The notes under the pieces are model-generated. The model was not told the origin of the DNA, made no database searches, and worked only from the letters and a program-made list of their open reading frames with translations. This document shows, piece after piece, positions 32,892 through 40,917 of a DNA stretch of 64,000 nucleotides. The position numbers were made by a program, and so were the translations under genes. Position 1 is the stretch's first letter, and each line of letters starts with the position of its first letter. Source of the DNA: DATGZX01 sp035296965 (GTDB taxonomy: Bacteria; Planctomycetota; Planctomycetia; Gemmatales; Gemmataceae); the NCBI GenBank assembly GCA_035296965.1, contig DATGZX010000146.1, forward strand, positions 1 to 64,000, in the 5' to 3' direction.

Positions 32892-34379
32892 CTACGGTCG
32901 GAGCGGCAAGCTGCCCGCCCCTCCTTCCTTGACATCTGGGCTGGAATACGGGCGACCTTCCATTTTTGACCACCGGTTGAGTTCATCTGTTACCAGGCTG
33001 CGCGTCTCCGGTCCCCAGCCTTCATAGATTCCACGGACGACGCCGTCAGCGTCGATGACCACCAATTTCGGTGTGGCATCGACTCCATATGTCTGCCGCA
33101 AGCCTTGGCCTGACAGCACAGGGAAGGAGAGATGCAGCTCCTTCGTTTGTTGCTCGATACGCGCCGCATCGTCGGCAACGGAGAATGCGGCGACATGGAC
33201 GCTGCCGTGACGTGTTTCCTCGATTTTTTGACAAAAACCCAAAGCATCGGAGGCAGACATGGACGTGGGGCTATAGAAGATCATCAAAATGGGTCGGCCC
33301 AGCCAACGCCGCGACCTGACCGGTTCCTTGGTGAGCAGATTGGTCGAAATGAACTCCGGGGCGCGCTGTCCCACAGAGAGTCCATTCGTGGTCAGCCCCG
33401 CCCCTTCCTGCGAAAGGGATGGGGGCGATTCACCTCGCTTGGCTGCTTCCACGCGTCGTTTTACTTGCAGCACCGCCTCCCTATAAGGCGTCGGCGGTTC
33501 GTTTTCCAGATGATGCGTGATTTTGGCCAGCACTGCGTCGAATGGGGCAGGTCCCATTTTGGTCGGATTGGGAAGCAGCGGAGCGACGGCCTCATAATAG
33601 CCTCGCGCCTGCATGATTTCACGGCGACGATCTTCGAAGAGCCGGCCGGGATATTGCAGGTTGCTTTGCAGTTCGTACTGAGCGATCGAACGTTCGGTCG
33701 GGTCTCGATGGGCGGGGTCCCGCCGCTCGATTTTCCGTTCAACTTTGAAAGCCAAGCCCAGGTTCGGCGCCAGCCAGACGAGGTCTTCTCTTCGCCAGGC
33801 CGTGTGGTCGGCACGTGGATGGTCCCAGTCCGGCGATTGCTGTACCCCTTTGAGCTTCACGCAGCGCGTGCCGTTAAGCAGTTCCGTGCCGACGACATTC
33901 CACGATTGTGCAGGACGACTGTCCTCGAGGACTTCCCAGCTCTGCTTCAGTCCAATCCGCCCGCGGGGGAGCTCGACGAAGGCGCCGCATTCCACGGTGG
34001 CAGGGCCTTCCAGGGGAACGGTGAGAGAAACCTTCGGATCGGCCTGAAGGCGGCCGTGCGAATCGACGCGCACGAGTTCCAGGCGGACGGAACTGGGTTC
34101 CGGTTCGCCGCCACGCATCGGCCGCGGCGTTCGTAGCTTGAGAACCGTGTAGAGGGCGACCTGCACGCTTTGCGAGGGTGCTTCCATGACGAAGAGACGG
34201 CTTTCCAACCGATAGGACCGGCTAAACTGGACGCCAGGTTCCAGGGCTTCCTCGGCAAAGCTGCCTTTGTAGACAAGCTCTTGCCCTCGACTGAGCCGAG
34301 GTGACAACAGCCATTCCGGTCGATCCGCTGACTGCGCCGCGATGAGGGCGCACGTCACAAGACATAGGTTCGCTACCAT
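32892..34379 (-). CDS. Secreted protein with C-terminal redoxin domain lacking active-site Cys, 495 aa
   Basis: Residues 1-18 are a signal peptide (MVANLCLVTCALIAAQSA). The long N-terminal part (20-330) is of unknown fold. Residues 340-475 form a thioredoxin/TlpA-like redoxin: GQRAPEFISTNLLTKEPV, then RPILMIFYSPTSMSASDALG, VHVAAFSVADDA, TYGVDATPKLVVIDADGVVR. Where family members have C-x-x-C this one has S-P-T-S-M-S-A-S, so it cannot do thiol-disulfide exchange. It would act as a binding or structural domain in the periplasm. It reads divergently from the membrane protein at 34554. Confidence 0.7.
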   Translation of the reverse strand: MVANLCLVTCALIAAQSADRPEWLLSPRLSRGQELVYKGSFAEEALEPGVQFSRSYRLESRLFVMEAPSQSVQVALYTVLKLRTPRPMRGGEPEPSSVRLELVRVDSHGRLQADPKVSLTVPLEGPATVECGAFVELPRGRIGLKQSWEVLEDSRPAQSWNVVGTELLNGTRCVKLKGVQQSPDWDHPRADHTAWRREDLVWLAPNLGLAFKVERKIERRDPAHRDPTERSIAQYELQSNLQYPGRLFEDRRREIMQARGYYEAVAPLLPNPTKMGPAPFDAVLAKITHHLENEPPTPYREAVLQVKRRVEAAKRGESPPSLSQEGAGLTTNGLSVGQRAPEFISTNLLTKEPVRSRRWLGRPILMIFYSPTSMSASDALGFCQKIEETRHGSVHVAAFSVADDAARIEQQTKELHLSFPVLSGQGLRQTYGVDATPKLVVIDADGVVRGIYEGWGPETRSLVTDELNRWSKMEGRPYSSPDVKEGGAGSLPLRP

Positions 34380-34553
34380 TGGCCCCTGAGCTGGTAGTCA
34401 GAAAGTGACGGCCTCCATGCCACACGAAGTGGGCCGTAATCGCGGGAATTATAACATCCTGGTGTTTTACCTCAACCGCGCTTTTCCCTGCACTGGAGCA
34501 GGGACTGCCTCTCTTGACTCCGCCGGCGCAGCTTACCAATTCTCAGCGCGGAT

Positions 34554-35510
34554 ATGGGTAGCAGAGGCGGATTAGAATCACTTGTCCTCCCAGTTCTCGA
34601 AGGCGTTTCCAGGCGAACTTCGAGCAGCCACTTGCATTGGGTAGTCCTGATCCTCTATCTTCAAGCATCGTTCCTTTGGTTCTCAGTTGGTCCGGAGTCT
34701 CCCGTGCTTGAACTAATGCTCATCCTCGGAATCGCTTTCCTCGGACTATCCGTCTTGCTCTGGGCGGGCACCGTGTTCTTTCAAGGTTACATCTACAGCG
34801 AGCCTGTGACCGGCTCGATTTGGCGGGCTCCGCTAGCGGCGTTGATCCTCACTGCCTTCACGGCTTTCTGGTGTTCGCTCGCCTACCGTCACCCCGGCCG
34901 CTACAACACGCTCTTCCAGTTCAGCTCGCGCGAAGACCAGGCATTCAACAACAAGTTCTGGTCCGTGAAGAAAGGCAAAGAAACTCTGTTTGTCGCAAAA
35001 CACAATGCCAAGGGCCGGATGGAGTACCGCGATCCTCAAGGGAAACCGTGGAGTCGTTCGGATTCCGAGGGAGTCACGGAAGCGATAATTGTGGAGGACC
35101 AAAACGGTGACAAAATCCGCTTTGAGACCGAACTGACCCCCGAAGGCAAATTCAAATCCATCCAGGGCGAACCGATCCGCTACGTCGAGACTGGCGGGCG
35201 CCACCGGGTCATGACCGAGGACTACATCGGCAAGCTATCGGAGGTTCGCTGGGGAGCCTTGCTCGCCAACATCTTCTTCAATTTCTTGCACTTCCTCTTG
35301 TGGTTCGCGTGTCTGTGGCTGCTGCTCCAGTATCAATGGAGCCATGCCTTTGGCTTGGCGATCATCATCTGGCTGGTCGCGACCCTGACCCTTTTGCCCA
35401 TGCTCTTCAAAAAGAGCGAGGACCTCTCTGCCCATCGGCAAAGCACGGCCCAAAGAGAGACGAGGGAAGAGGGACTAGGGGCGTGGGAACGATTAGGGGT
35501 GAGGGGCTAG
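34554..35510 (+). CDS. Membrane protein, 318 aa
   Basis: Four to five hydrophobic helices: about 27-47, 53-76, 87-109, 233-262 and 266-287. Between helices 3 and 4 lies a soluble loop of about 115 residues rich in charged strands (SVKKGKETLFVAKHNAKGRM). Family not recognised. The C-terminal tail after residue 300 reads through the start of a GGGGCTAGGGG-like direct repeat in the DNA (35480-35520), so the last 15 residues may be an accidental extension. Confidence 0.6.
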   Translation: MGSRGGLESLVLPVLEGVSRRTSSSHLHWVVLILYLQASFLWFSVGPESPVLELMLILGIAFLGLSVLLWAGTVFFQGYIYSEPVTGSIWRAPLAALILTAFTAFWCSLAYRHPGRYNTLFQFSSREDQAFNNKFWSVKKGKETLFVAKHNAKGRMEYRDPQGKPWSRSDSEGVTEAIIVEDQNGDKIRFETELTPEGKFKSIQGEPIRYVETGGRHRVMTEDYIGKLSEVRWGALLANIFFNFLHFLLWFACLWLLLQYQWSHAFGLAIIIWLVATLTLLPMLFKKSEDLSAHRQSTAQRETREEGLGAWERLGVRG

Positions 35511-35568
35511 GGGCTAGAGGCGTGGAGCATGCCCGTCTCCGTGAACTGAAGTGTGGCGCAAGGGGGCA

Positions 35569-36606
35569 TCAGGTAGAGGAGAGAATGTGCATGATATCCC
35601 CGTCTTGCACCTTGTAGGTCTTGCTCTCCAGTCGATAGACGCCGTGCGTTTTCGCTTCTTTCATGCTGCCGACCCGGCGAAAGTCCTCGTAGCCAACTAC
35701 TTCGGCCCGCACAAACCCGCGAGCGAGGTCGGTATGTATCTGGGCCGCACCGGTCACGGCATCGTCGCCTTTGCTCAGACCCCACGCGCGACACTCATCT
35801 TCACCCACGGTGAAGAAGACCATGCGACCCATCGCGTCATAGATCGTGCGCAAGGCCTGGCTGCGGGAGAATTCCGTTAGACCCAGATCGCGCATGAAGA
35901 CCTGCCGATCCTCGTTGGGCAAATCCTCTAACTCCATCTCCAGCTTAACCGGCGCTTTCATCGCATTGGGTGCCAATTTCAGCAACTCGGCGGGAAGGTC
36001 ACCCGCGATGCGATCATCCCCAATATTGACAAGGACCAGTTCCGGCTTCAGTGTCAGAAGCTGAAAGCTGCGGACCAGTTTCTCTTCCTCATCCTTGAGA
36101 CCCATGGCGACCGCCGGCCGGCCCTCCTCGAACCCCGCGGCTATCCGCTTCAGCGAATCCAATTCGAGCTGGTCGGCCTCGCGCTCCTTGGCCGGCTTGG
36201 GCTTCTTGAACTGGTCCGACAGCCGGTTGACGCGGTTTGTGACGATCTCCAAATCGGCAAATAGGAGTTCCTCGCGGAAACGGCGCAGCTCATCCGCCAG
36301 GTCGCCGCCGCCGAAACCATTCAAGACGATCAACAGCCCTCCCGATTCACGAAGGATGCCGAGCCGGCGTGGGTTGTCGCGTCGTTCAGTGGGAAGCAAG
36401 CCGGGCGTGTCGAGGAACTCGACGGTGGCCGGCGTAGTTTTCTTGGGCTTAAACTGCGCGGAGAGCCAGTCAAGCCGTTCGTCCGGGAGTTTGGCCATGC
36501 CGATTTGGCCGCGCTGACTCGCTGCCGGATCAGGCTTGACACCCGTCAGCCAGTGAAAGACCGTGCTCTTACCCGATCCCGCAAAACCTGCGATGCCGAC
36601 TTTCAT
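35569..36606 (-). CDS. ychF: YchF-type GTPase/ATPase with TGS domain, 345 aa
   Basis: P-loop GFAGSGKST at residues 6-14, Walker B/G3 DTPG at about 67-70, and a C-terminal TGS region. The end of the protein, RGFVRAEVVGYEDFRRVGSM, then THGVYRLESKTYKVQDGDIM, is a strong YchF/DUF933 signature. YchF is a ribosome-associated Obg-family enzyme that prefers ATP. G4 is altered (VLVNIGDDR), as in YchF in general, where NxxE replaces NKxD. Shorter than E. coli YchF (363 aa) but complete. The start at ATG 36606 is chosen because the extra 12 residues upstream have no homology. Confidence 0.85.
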   Translation of the reverse strand: MKVGIAGFAGSGKSTVFHWLTGVKPDPAASQRGQIGMAKLPDERLDWLSAQFKPKKTTPATVEFLDTPGLLPTERRDNPRRLGILRESGGLLIVLNGFGGGDLADELRRFREELLFADLEIVTNRVNRLSDQFKKPKPAKEREADQLELDSLKRIAAGFEEGRPAVAMGLKDEEEKLVRSFQLLTLKPELVLVNIGDDRIAGDLPAELLKLAPNAMKAPVKLEMELEDLPNEDRQVFMRDLGLTEFSRSQALRTIYDAMGRMVFFTVGEDECRAWGLSKGDDAVTGAAQIHTDLARGFVRAEVVGYEDFRRVGSMKEAKTHGVYRLESKTYKVQDGDIMHILSST

Positions 36607-36718
36607 GTCTGTGATCAGTACTCCAGGAGGTTGATCGTCCAAAAACTTCGGTTATTGTACACGGGGAGTCGTAAGCTTATGTATTCCGGCGAAGGCGGCC
36701 ATCGCCCTTCGAGTTGCC

Positions 36719-37453
36719 ATGTGTGACGATTGGATGCCGCTGATCACGCTACCACTCACGCACGAGCAGTTCCACCAGCTGCCCCGCAACGCTGCCTACC
36801 GATACGAATTCCTGGAGAATCAATGCTTTCTAAGTCCGCGTCCCAAGCATTATCACGCTCTTCTTGATTTGCGCTCCGTTCCGCCTTCTGACCATGCAGG
36901 CCACGTCCGCACTTTACTGGAGGATGATTTTGCCGGGCTGGTGCGCGTGTTCTCCAACGTCTTTCGCACGATTCAACCCTACGGATCGCTTGACGACGTC
37001 ACGAGAGTTCAAGCGTCACACCAGGCCCTTGAGCGCACGCGCAGTGGCGGAGATGGTCCGTTGATCGCCAGTGCCAGCTTTGTCGCAAGCCAGGACAAGG
37101 AACTGGTCGGGGCTATCTTGATCACTCTGCTGCCGCTTGGCGATCCCTGCGACTGGGACAGCTACCACTGGAAGGAACAACCGCCAGCCGACTCCATCAC
37201 GCGGCGGCTTGGCCGGCCTCATCTAACCTGGATTTTCGTCTCCCCAATCACTGCGGGCCAGGGCATCGGCACGAGCTTACTCTCGGCTGCCGCACGAGAG
37301 CTGCAGGCACTGGGGTACACGGAACTGCTGAGCACTTTCATGCTAGGCAACGATTCGAGCATGCTCTGGCACTGGCGCAACGGTTTCCGCTTGCTTGCCC
37401 ATCCGGGTTCTCATCGGCTGATGCGGGATCGTTTGCAAGCGCGGCAAAGTTGA
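36719..37453 (+). CDS. GNAT-family acetyltransferase, 244 aa
   Basis: The C-terminal half has the acetyl-CoA-binding pattern (LTWIFVSPITAGQGIGTSLL near 164-183, with the Q-x-x-G-x-G loop; then helix SAAARELQALGYTELLSTFM). A 45-residue N-terminal piece with THEQFHQLPRNAAYRYEFLE and SPRP resembles the beginning of Uma2-like endonuclease proteins, but no nuclease motif follows. The substrate is unknown. Transcribed divergently from ychF. Confidence 0.75.
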   Translation: MCDDWMPLITLPLTHEQFHQLPRNAAYRYEFLENQCFLSPRPKHYHALLDLRSVPPSDHAGHVRTLLEDDFAGLVRVFSNVFRTIQPYGSLDDVTRVQASHQALERTRSGGDGPLIASASFVASQDKELVGAILITLLPLGDPCDWDSYHWKEQPPADSITRRLGRPHLTWIFVSPITAGQGIGTSLLSAAARELQALGYTELLSTFMLGNDSSMLWHWRNGFRLLAHPGSHRLMRDRLQARQS

Positions 37454-37472
37454 GCGCACTTCCTTGTACAAC

Positions 37473-38723
37473 TCATGGCGATACTGGTGAGGCTGGCGTT
37501 TTCTTTTCCTCCGCGGACGGTAAAGCCTGGCCCTCGATTTGGGAAGATGGCTCAGCAGGAAGTCGCGCCGCCAAAGCCATCGCCACCGCGACAAGCCCCA
37601 TAGTCACGAAATTGAGCAAGAGGCTGTACCGGTGCCAGGTTGCGAACTCAGCCCTGGCGCTTGACGCCACTGAAGGATCTGCAGCGAAGCGCGCAGTGCG
37701 CAGTCCACTGACCTTCTGGGCGAGCGGCCAGCCGATCAGCACTGTTGCCAGGGCCAAAGCCAGAACGAGAAAACGCACTTTATGCACGGTCTGACCAGGC
37801 AGGGACCATGGCCAGCTCCACGCGGCTGCCAGCGCAAGGACTCCGCAGATGCCCTGCAAAAGAAAGTACCAAGGAAAAATCGGGCCGACGGCTAGACCAG
37901 CCAGCTGCGAGGCCTTGTCCTTGTCGAGCGTTTCCGGGAGCCAGGCCGGGCGTTCTTGAAAGGCATTGGCCCCAAGGCTGCCGAAGGAAGAGAAGATGAT
38001 CGGCGTGGCCACCAGAGAGAAAAAGACCGTGCTGCCGAACCAGAGCCCCAGGGCCAGGACATGGACGGTTTTTGAAAGAAGCAACATGGCACGTGCATCT
38101 CTCAGTCGATTTTCGGTTCCGTGAAACAAACGAGCGACGTTTTCGCGGTGGCGCAGGACCACGAGACCCGCGGCGACGAGGCAGAACAGAGATAGAATAC
38201 GATGATCCGGGTTGAATGGCTCCGGCGTGAGGCCGACGCGAAGCGCGCAAAGACCTACGGCAGCGATGATCGAGGCCAGCGACATGTAACGAGTCGCACA
38301 GAGAAGCGACAGCCAGATGAGCAGCGCGCCCAGCGTTGGCACCGGAACAAGCACTGTCACAACTCCGGCGGCAGTCGCTACGCCCTTGCCGCCGCGAAAG
38401 CGAAGGTAGATAGAAAAGAGGTGACCGAGAAAAGCCGCCAGACCCGCCAGCACCTCGACCAAATCCTCGGGGAAAGCGGTGCCCTCGGCACCAGTGATCC
38501 AGCGCGCGACGCCGACCGGCACGGCCCCTTTGGCAAAATCGAGCAAGAAAACCAGGATGCCGAAGCGTCGCCCGAGAACGCGTCCGACGTTGGTCGCACC
38601 AATATTGCCGCTGCCCTCAAGGAAGATATCCACGCCGCGCCATCTCGCGATCAGATAGCCGAATGGAATGGAGCCAACGAGGTACGCAGCCAGAATCACA
38701 AGGCTTGCTGTGATAAGCATCAT
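37473..38723 (-). CDS. plsY: PlsY acyl-phosphate:glycerol-3-phosphate acyltransferase fused to a DUF4149-like membrane domain, 416 aa
   Basis: Residues 1-205 are a full PlsY: GSIPFGYLIARWRGVDIFLE, then GSGNIGATNVGRVLGRRFGI, FLDFAKGAVPVG, SIYLRFRGGKGVATAAG and HRENVARLFHGTENR. PlsY makes lysophosphatidic acid at the inner membrane, the first step of phospholipid synthesis. Residues 215-395 carry four more membrane helices with SKTVHVLALGLWFGSTVFFS, typical of DUF4149. This domain is normally a separate protein, so the gene is a fusion. Start ATG 38723 (double Met); the frame runs to a TTG at 38753. Confidence 0.85.
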   Translation of the reverse strand: MMLITASLVILAAYLVGSIPFGYLIARWRGVDIFLEGSGNIGATNVGRVLGRRFGILVFLLDFAKGAVPVGVARWITGAEGTAFPEDLVEVLAGLAAFLGHLFSIYLRFRGGKGVATAAGVVTVLVPVPTLGALLIWLSLLCATRYMSLASIIAAVGLCALRVGLTPEPFNPDHRILSLFCLVAAGLVVLRHRENVARLFHGTENRLRDARAMLLLSKTVHVLALGLWFGSTVFFSLVATPIIFSSFGSLGANAFQERPAWLPETLDKDKASQLAGLAVGPIFPWYFLLQGICGVLALAAAWSWPWSLPGQTVHKVRFLVLALALATVLIGWPLAQKVSGLRTARFAADPSVASSARAEFATWHRYSLLLNFVTMGLVAVAMALAARLPAEPSSQIEGQALPSAEEKKTPASPVSP

Positions 38724-38788
38724 GACGAATGATTCCCGATCTACCGGTTGCAAGTCATAATACCCGGAGGAAGGGGTACCAGCATCAG

Positions 38789-39958
38789 CTAGGCAGCCAG
38801 CTTGCGCGCCGCGGCTTCCTTGAAAACTTGCAACAGAGACCGGTAATGCTCTTCAAAGGTCCAGTTCAACGCGGCACGCCGCGCTTCCCGAGCGCAGGCA
38901 GTGCGCCGAAGAGGGTCGAGCAATTGCGTCATGCACCAGGCGAGGTGGGCATGGTCGTGCGGATCTTCAATGACGTAGCCTTCGCGAGGCGGCGTCAACA
39001 ATTCATGTGCGCCGTTGTAGCGCGTGGTAATCACCGGCAAGCCACATGCCAGACCTTCGAGCACCACCAGGGAGCAGGGATCATAAAAGGTCGGATGGAC
39101 CAGGAAATCTGCCGCGAAATAACAGTTTTGCACATCGCGGCGGGGTCCCAGGAAAAGCACGCGCTGGCTGACACCGAGTCGACTTGCCAGACGTTCGTAA
39201 GGCCCGGTGCGTCGATTGCCGGCCACAACAAGGCGAAACGATGCGTTCGGGGGCATACAGCGCACCGCATGTAGAAGCGGTTCGAGGCCTTTGAGGCGAT
39301 AATTCATCGCGATAAATAGCGCAGCCGTCTCGTCGGAGGCTAGCCCCAGACTCTTTCGGAACTCCGCGCGCCGGCGCGGGCGATCTTCCTCGTGGAATCG
39401 AGCAGGATCGATCGCACTGCGCACTACGCGCAGCTCCGATGGCTCGGCGTGGTAGAACTGCTTGAAGTGATCGCGGACCATGTTGCTGTTGACGACCACA
39501 ATGGGCCGATGTGCGCTCAGGTACTGGCGTCGCTCCAGGGCTGCGTACGACCAGTGCGCGACATCGAGCCATTTGCCTACGCGTGCGACCGTGCGCGGCA
39601 GCCAGTGGCTGTACTTGTTCAGATTGTGCGCGGCAGTCGCGGCGTGTAGGCCGCCTTGCGGATAGAGGACATCCAGGCCCCAGACCTTATCAAATCCGAT
39701 GCTGACATCGTGGCCGGCGTTTTCGAGGGCGCTCGTGCAAGCGGCTGCGAAGCTCCAGGGTCTCACGAATCGGGGACTGCGTTTCAATACCAGGGGGTGA
39801 TAGTGCAAGGCCTCGGGCAATACCGAAGCGTCCCAGCGGCACGCATACAGGTGCACTTCGTGGCGATCGTCCACCAATCTGCGCGCCAGATCGGCGATGT
39901 AGGTCTCGCATCCACCGCGCGCGGGCAGAACACTCTCGTAGCAAAGTGCGATTTTCAT
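38789..39958 (-). CDS. GT4-family glycosyltransferase, 389 aa
   Basis: Two Rossmann halves typical of GT-B enzymes. The N-terminus reads MKIALCYESVLPARGGCETY (donor/acceptor loop with G-G). The C-terminal half has RVLFLGPRRDVQNCYFAADF and the E-x7-E region HPTFYDPCSLVVLEGLACGL, then PVITTRYNGAHELL. Similar to WaaG/RfaG lipopolysaccharide core glucosyltransferases. It is the last gene of the LPS cluster; the start ATG 39958 leaves a 77-bp gap to the WaaP-like gene. Likely adds a core sugar to lipid A-heptose; donor sugar unknown. Confidence 0.8.
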   Translation of the reverse strand: MKIALCYESVLPARGGCETYIADLARRLVDDRHEVHLYACRWDASVLPEALHYHPLVLKRSPRFVRPWSFAAACTSALENAGHDVSIGFDKVWGLDVLYPQGGLHAATAAHNLNKYSHWLPRTVARVGKWLDVAHWSYAALERRQYLSAHRPIVVVNSNMVRDHFKQFYHAEPSELRVVRSAIDPARFHEEDRPRRRAEFRKSLGLASDETAALFIAMNYRLKGLEPLLHAVRCMPPNASFRLVVAGNRRTGPYERLASRLGVSQRVLFLGPRRDVQNCYFAADFLVHPTFYDPCSLVVLEGLACGLPVITTRYNGAHELLTPPREGYVIEDPHDHAHLAWCMTQLLDPLRRTACAREARRAALNWTFEEHYRSLLQVFKEAAARKLAA

Positions 39959-40035
39959 GGAAGAAACGCGATCAATTAGATAAAACACGCAACCCAATCC
40001 ATGCACACCGGATGGCCTCCAATCCTCCCATCCGC

Positions 40036-40917
40036 TCAAGCACGGCGTGCCTGGTCCCTGAGGGTCCTCCTGAGGTTATGCTGTCGGTAGCGCCAGAGTT
40101 TGATCCTGATGCACGCCATGAGGAGCCTGGACATACAGCCGCGTCGCTGGCTGCCCACATAGGCCTGCCAAAACCGCAATCGATCCCTGGCATCGACTTC
40201 CTTGATCTCGGAGGAGTACCAGAGCTGCGCCAGATCCTTCATCTGGTAGAGTCGCCAGGTCCAGGGATGGTGTCCCAGGCGATGGAAGTCGATCAGGCTC
40301 ACTTGTCCCCGCCAAGCATCGCTTCCAGAGAGAGTTTGTTCGGAGGCAAAGAAATGGCACAAGTAAAGATCCTTATGGAAGTGGCGTCGCTGATGGAGTT
40401 CTTTCGCGAGCCGGGCCATTTCCAAGGTCAAGCCGCGTTTCCAGCGACGAAACGAAGACGGAGGCAATTCCTTTGCGGCAAGGGGAATGATTTCGTGCAG
40501 GGGTAGCATTCCGGTCAGTTCTTCGACCGCCAAGAAGCTCTGCAAGCGTCCCCACGGACCAATGTACTCGCCGGCAGCCACCGTCGCCGGCACAGGAACA
40601 CCTTGCGCGCGCGCCCACTCCAGATGCCGGTATTCTTGCACGCCCGGCGACCACCCGGCATCCGGCCAGACGGACGCAAGCAGTCCGCGCCAGCGCGGCA
40701 ACCGGAAGTAGCGTTTCAGATATACGGCCACGAGGCCCCGCTCCGTATGCAGGAGAAATCGGCCTGTCGAGCGGCCCTGTTTTGCATGGAAATGGTCGGT
40801 GACCGTCAGCCCCATAATGCGGTCCGGCCAATTCGGTTCAACCACTTGCCCCGAGTCATGCCGCTGCTGGAGACGCCGAACGCCTTGTGAAAGACGCTGC
40901 CACAGGGATTCCTTCAC
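40036..40917 (-). CDS. WaaP/RfaP-like lipopolysaccharide core heptose kinase, 293 aa
   Basis: The GTG start (40917) overlaps the stop of the upstream kinase-like gene as GTGA. The protein shows the LPS-kinase fold: GRFLLHTERGLVAVYLKRYF (Lys for ATP), GVPVPATVAAGEYIGPWG, VEELTGMLPLHEI, and the catalytic loop HFHKDLYLCHFF (H-x-D-type with Asp), then SLIDFHRLGHH (DF-x metal motif). WaaP in enterobacteria phosphorylates heptose I of the core. The next genes (heptosyltransferase, hldE) supply the substrate. Length and motifs look complete. Confidence 0.8.
   Translation of the reverse strand: MKESLWQRLSQGVRRLQQRHDSGQVVEPNWPDRIMGLTVTDHFHAKQGRSTGRFLLHTERGLVAVYLKRYFRLPRWRGLLASVWPDAGWSPGVQEYRHLEWARAQGVPVPATVAAGEYIGPWGRLQSFLAVEELTGMLPLHEIIPLAAKELPPSSFRRWKRGLTLEMARLAKELHQRRHFHKDLYLCHFFASEQTLSGSDAWRGQVSLIDFHRLGHHPWTWRLYQMKDLAQLWYSSEIKEVDARDRLRFWQAYVGSQRRGCMSRLLMACIRIKLWRYRQHNLRRTLRDQARRA

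Noticed and set aside
33132..34136. 334-aa open frame on the plus strand
   Set aside because: Antisense to the redoxin-domain protein; it owes its length to high GC and has no ribosome-binding site.
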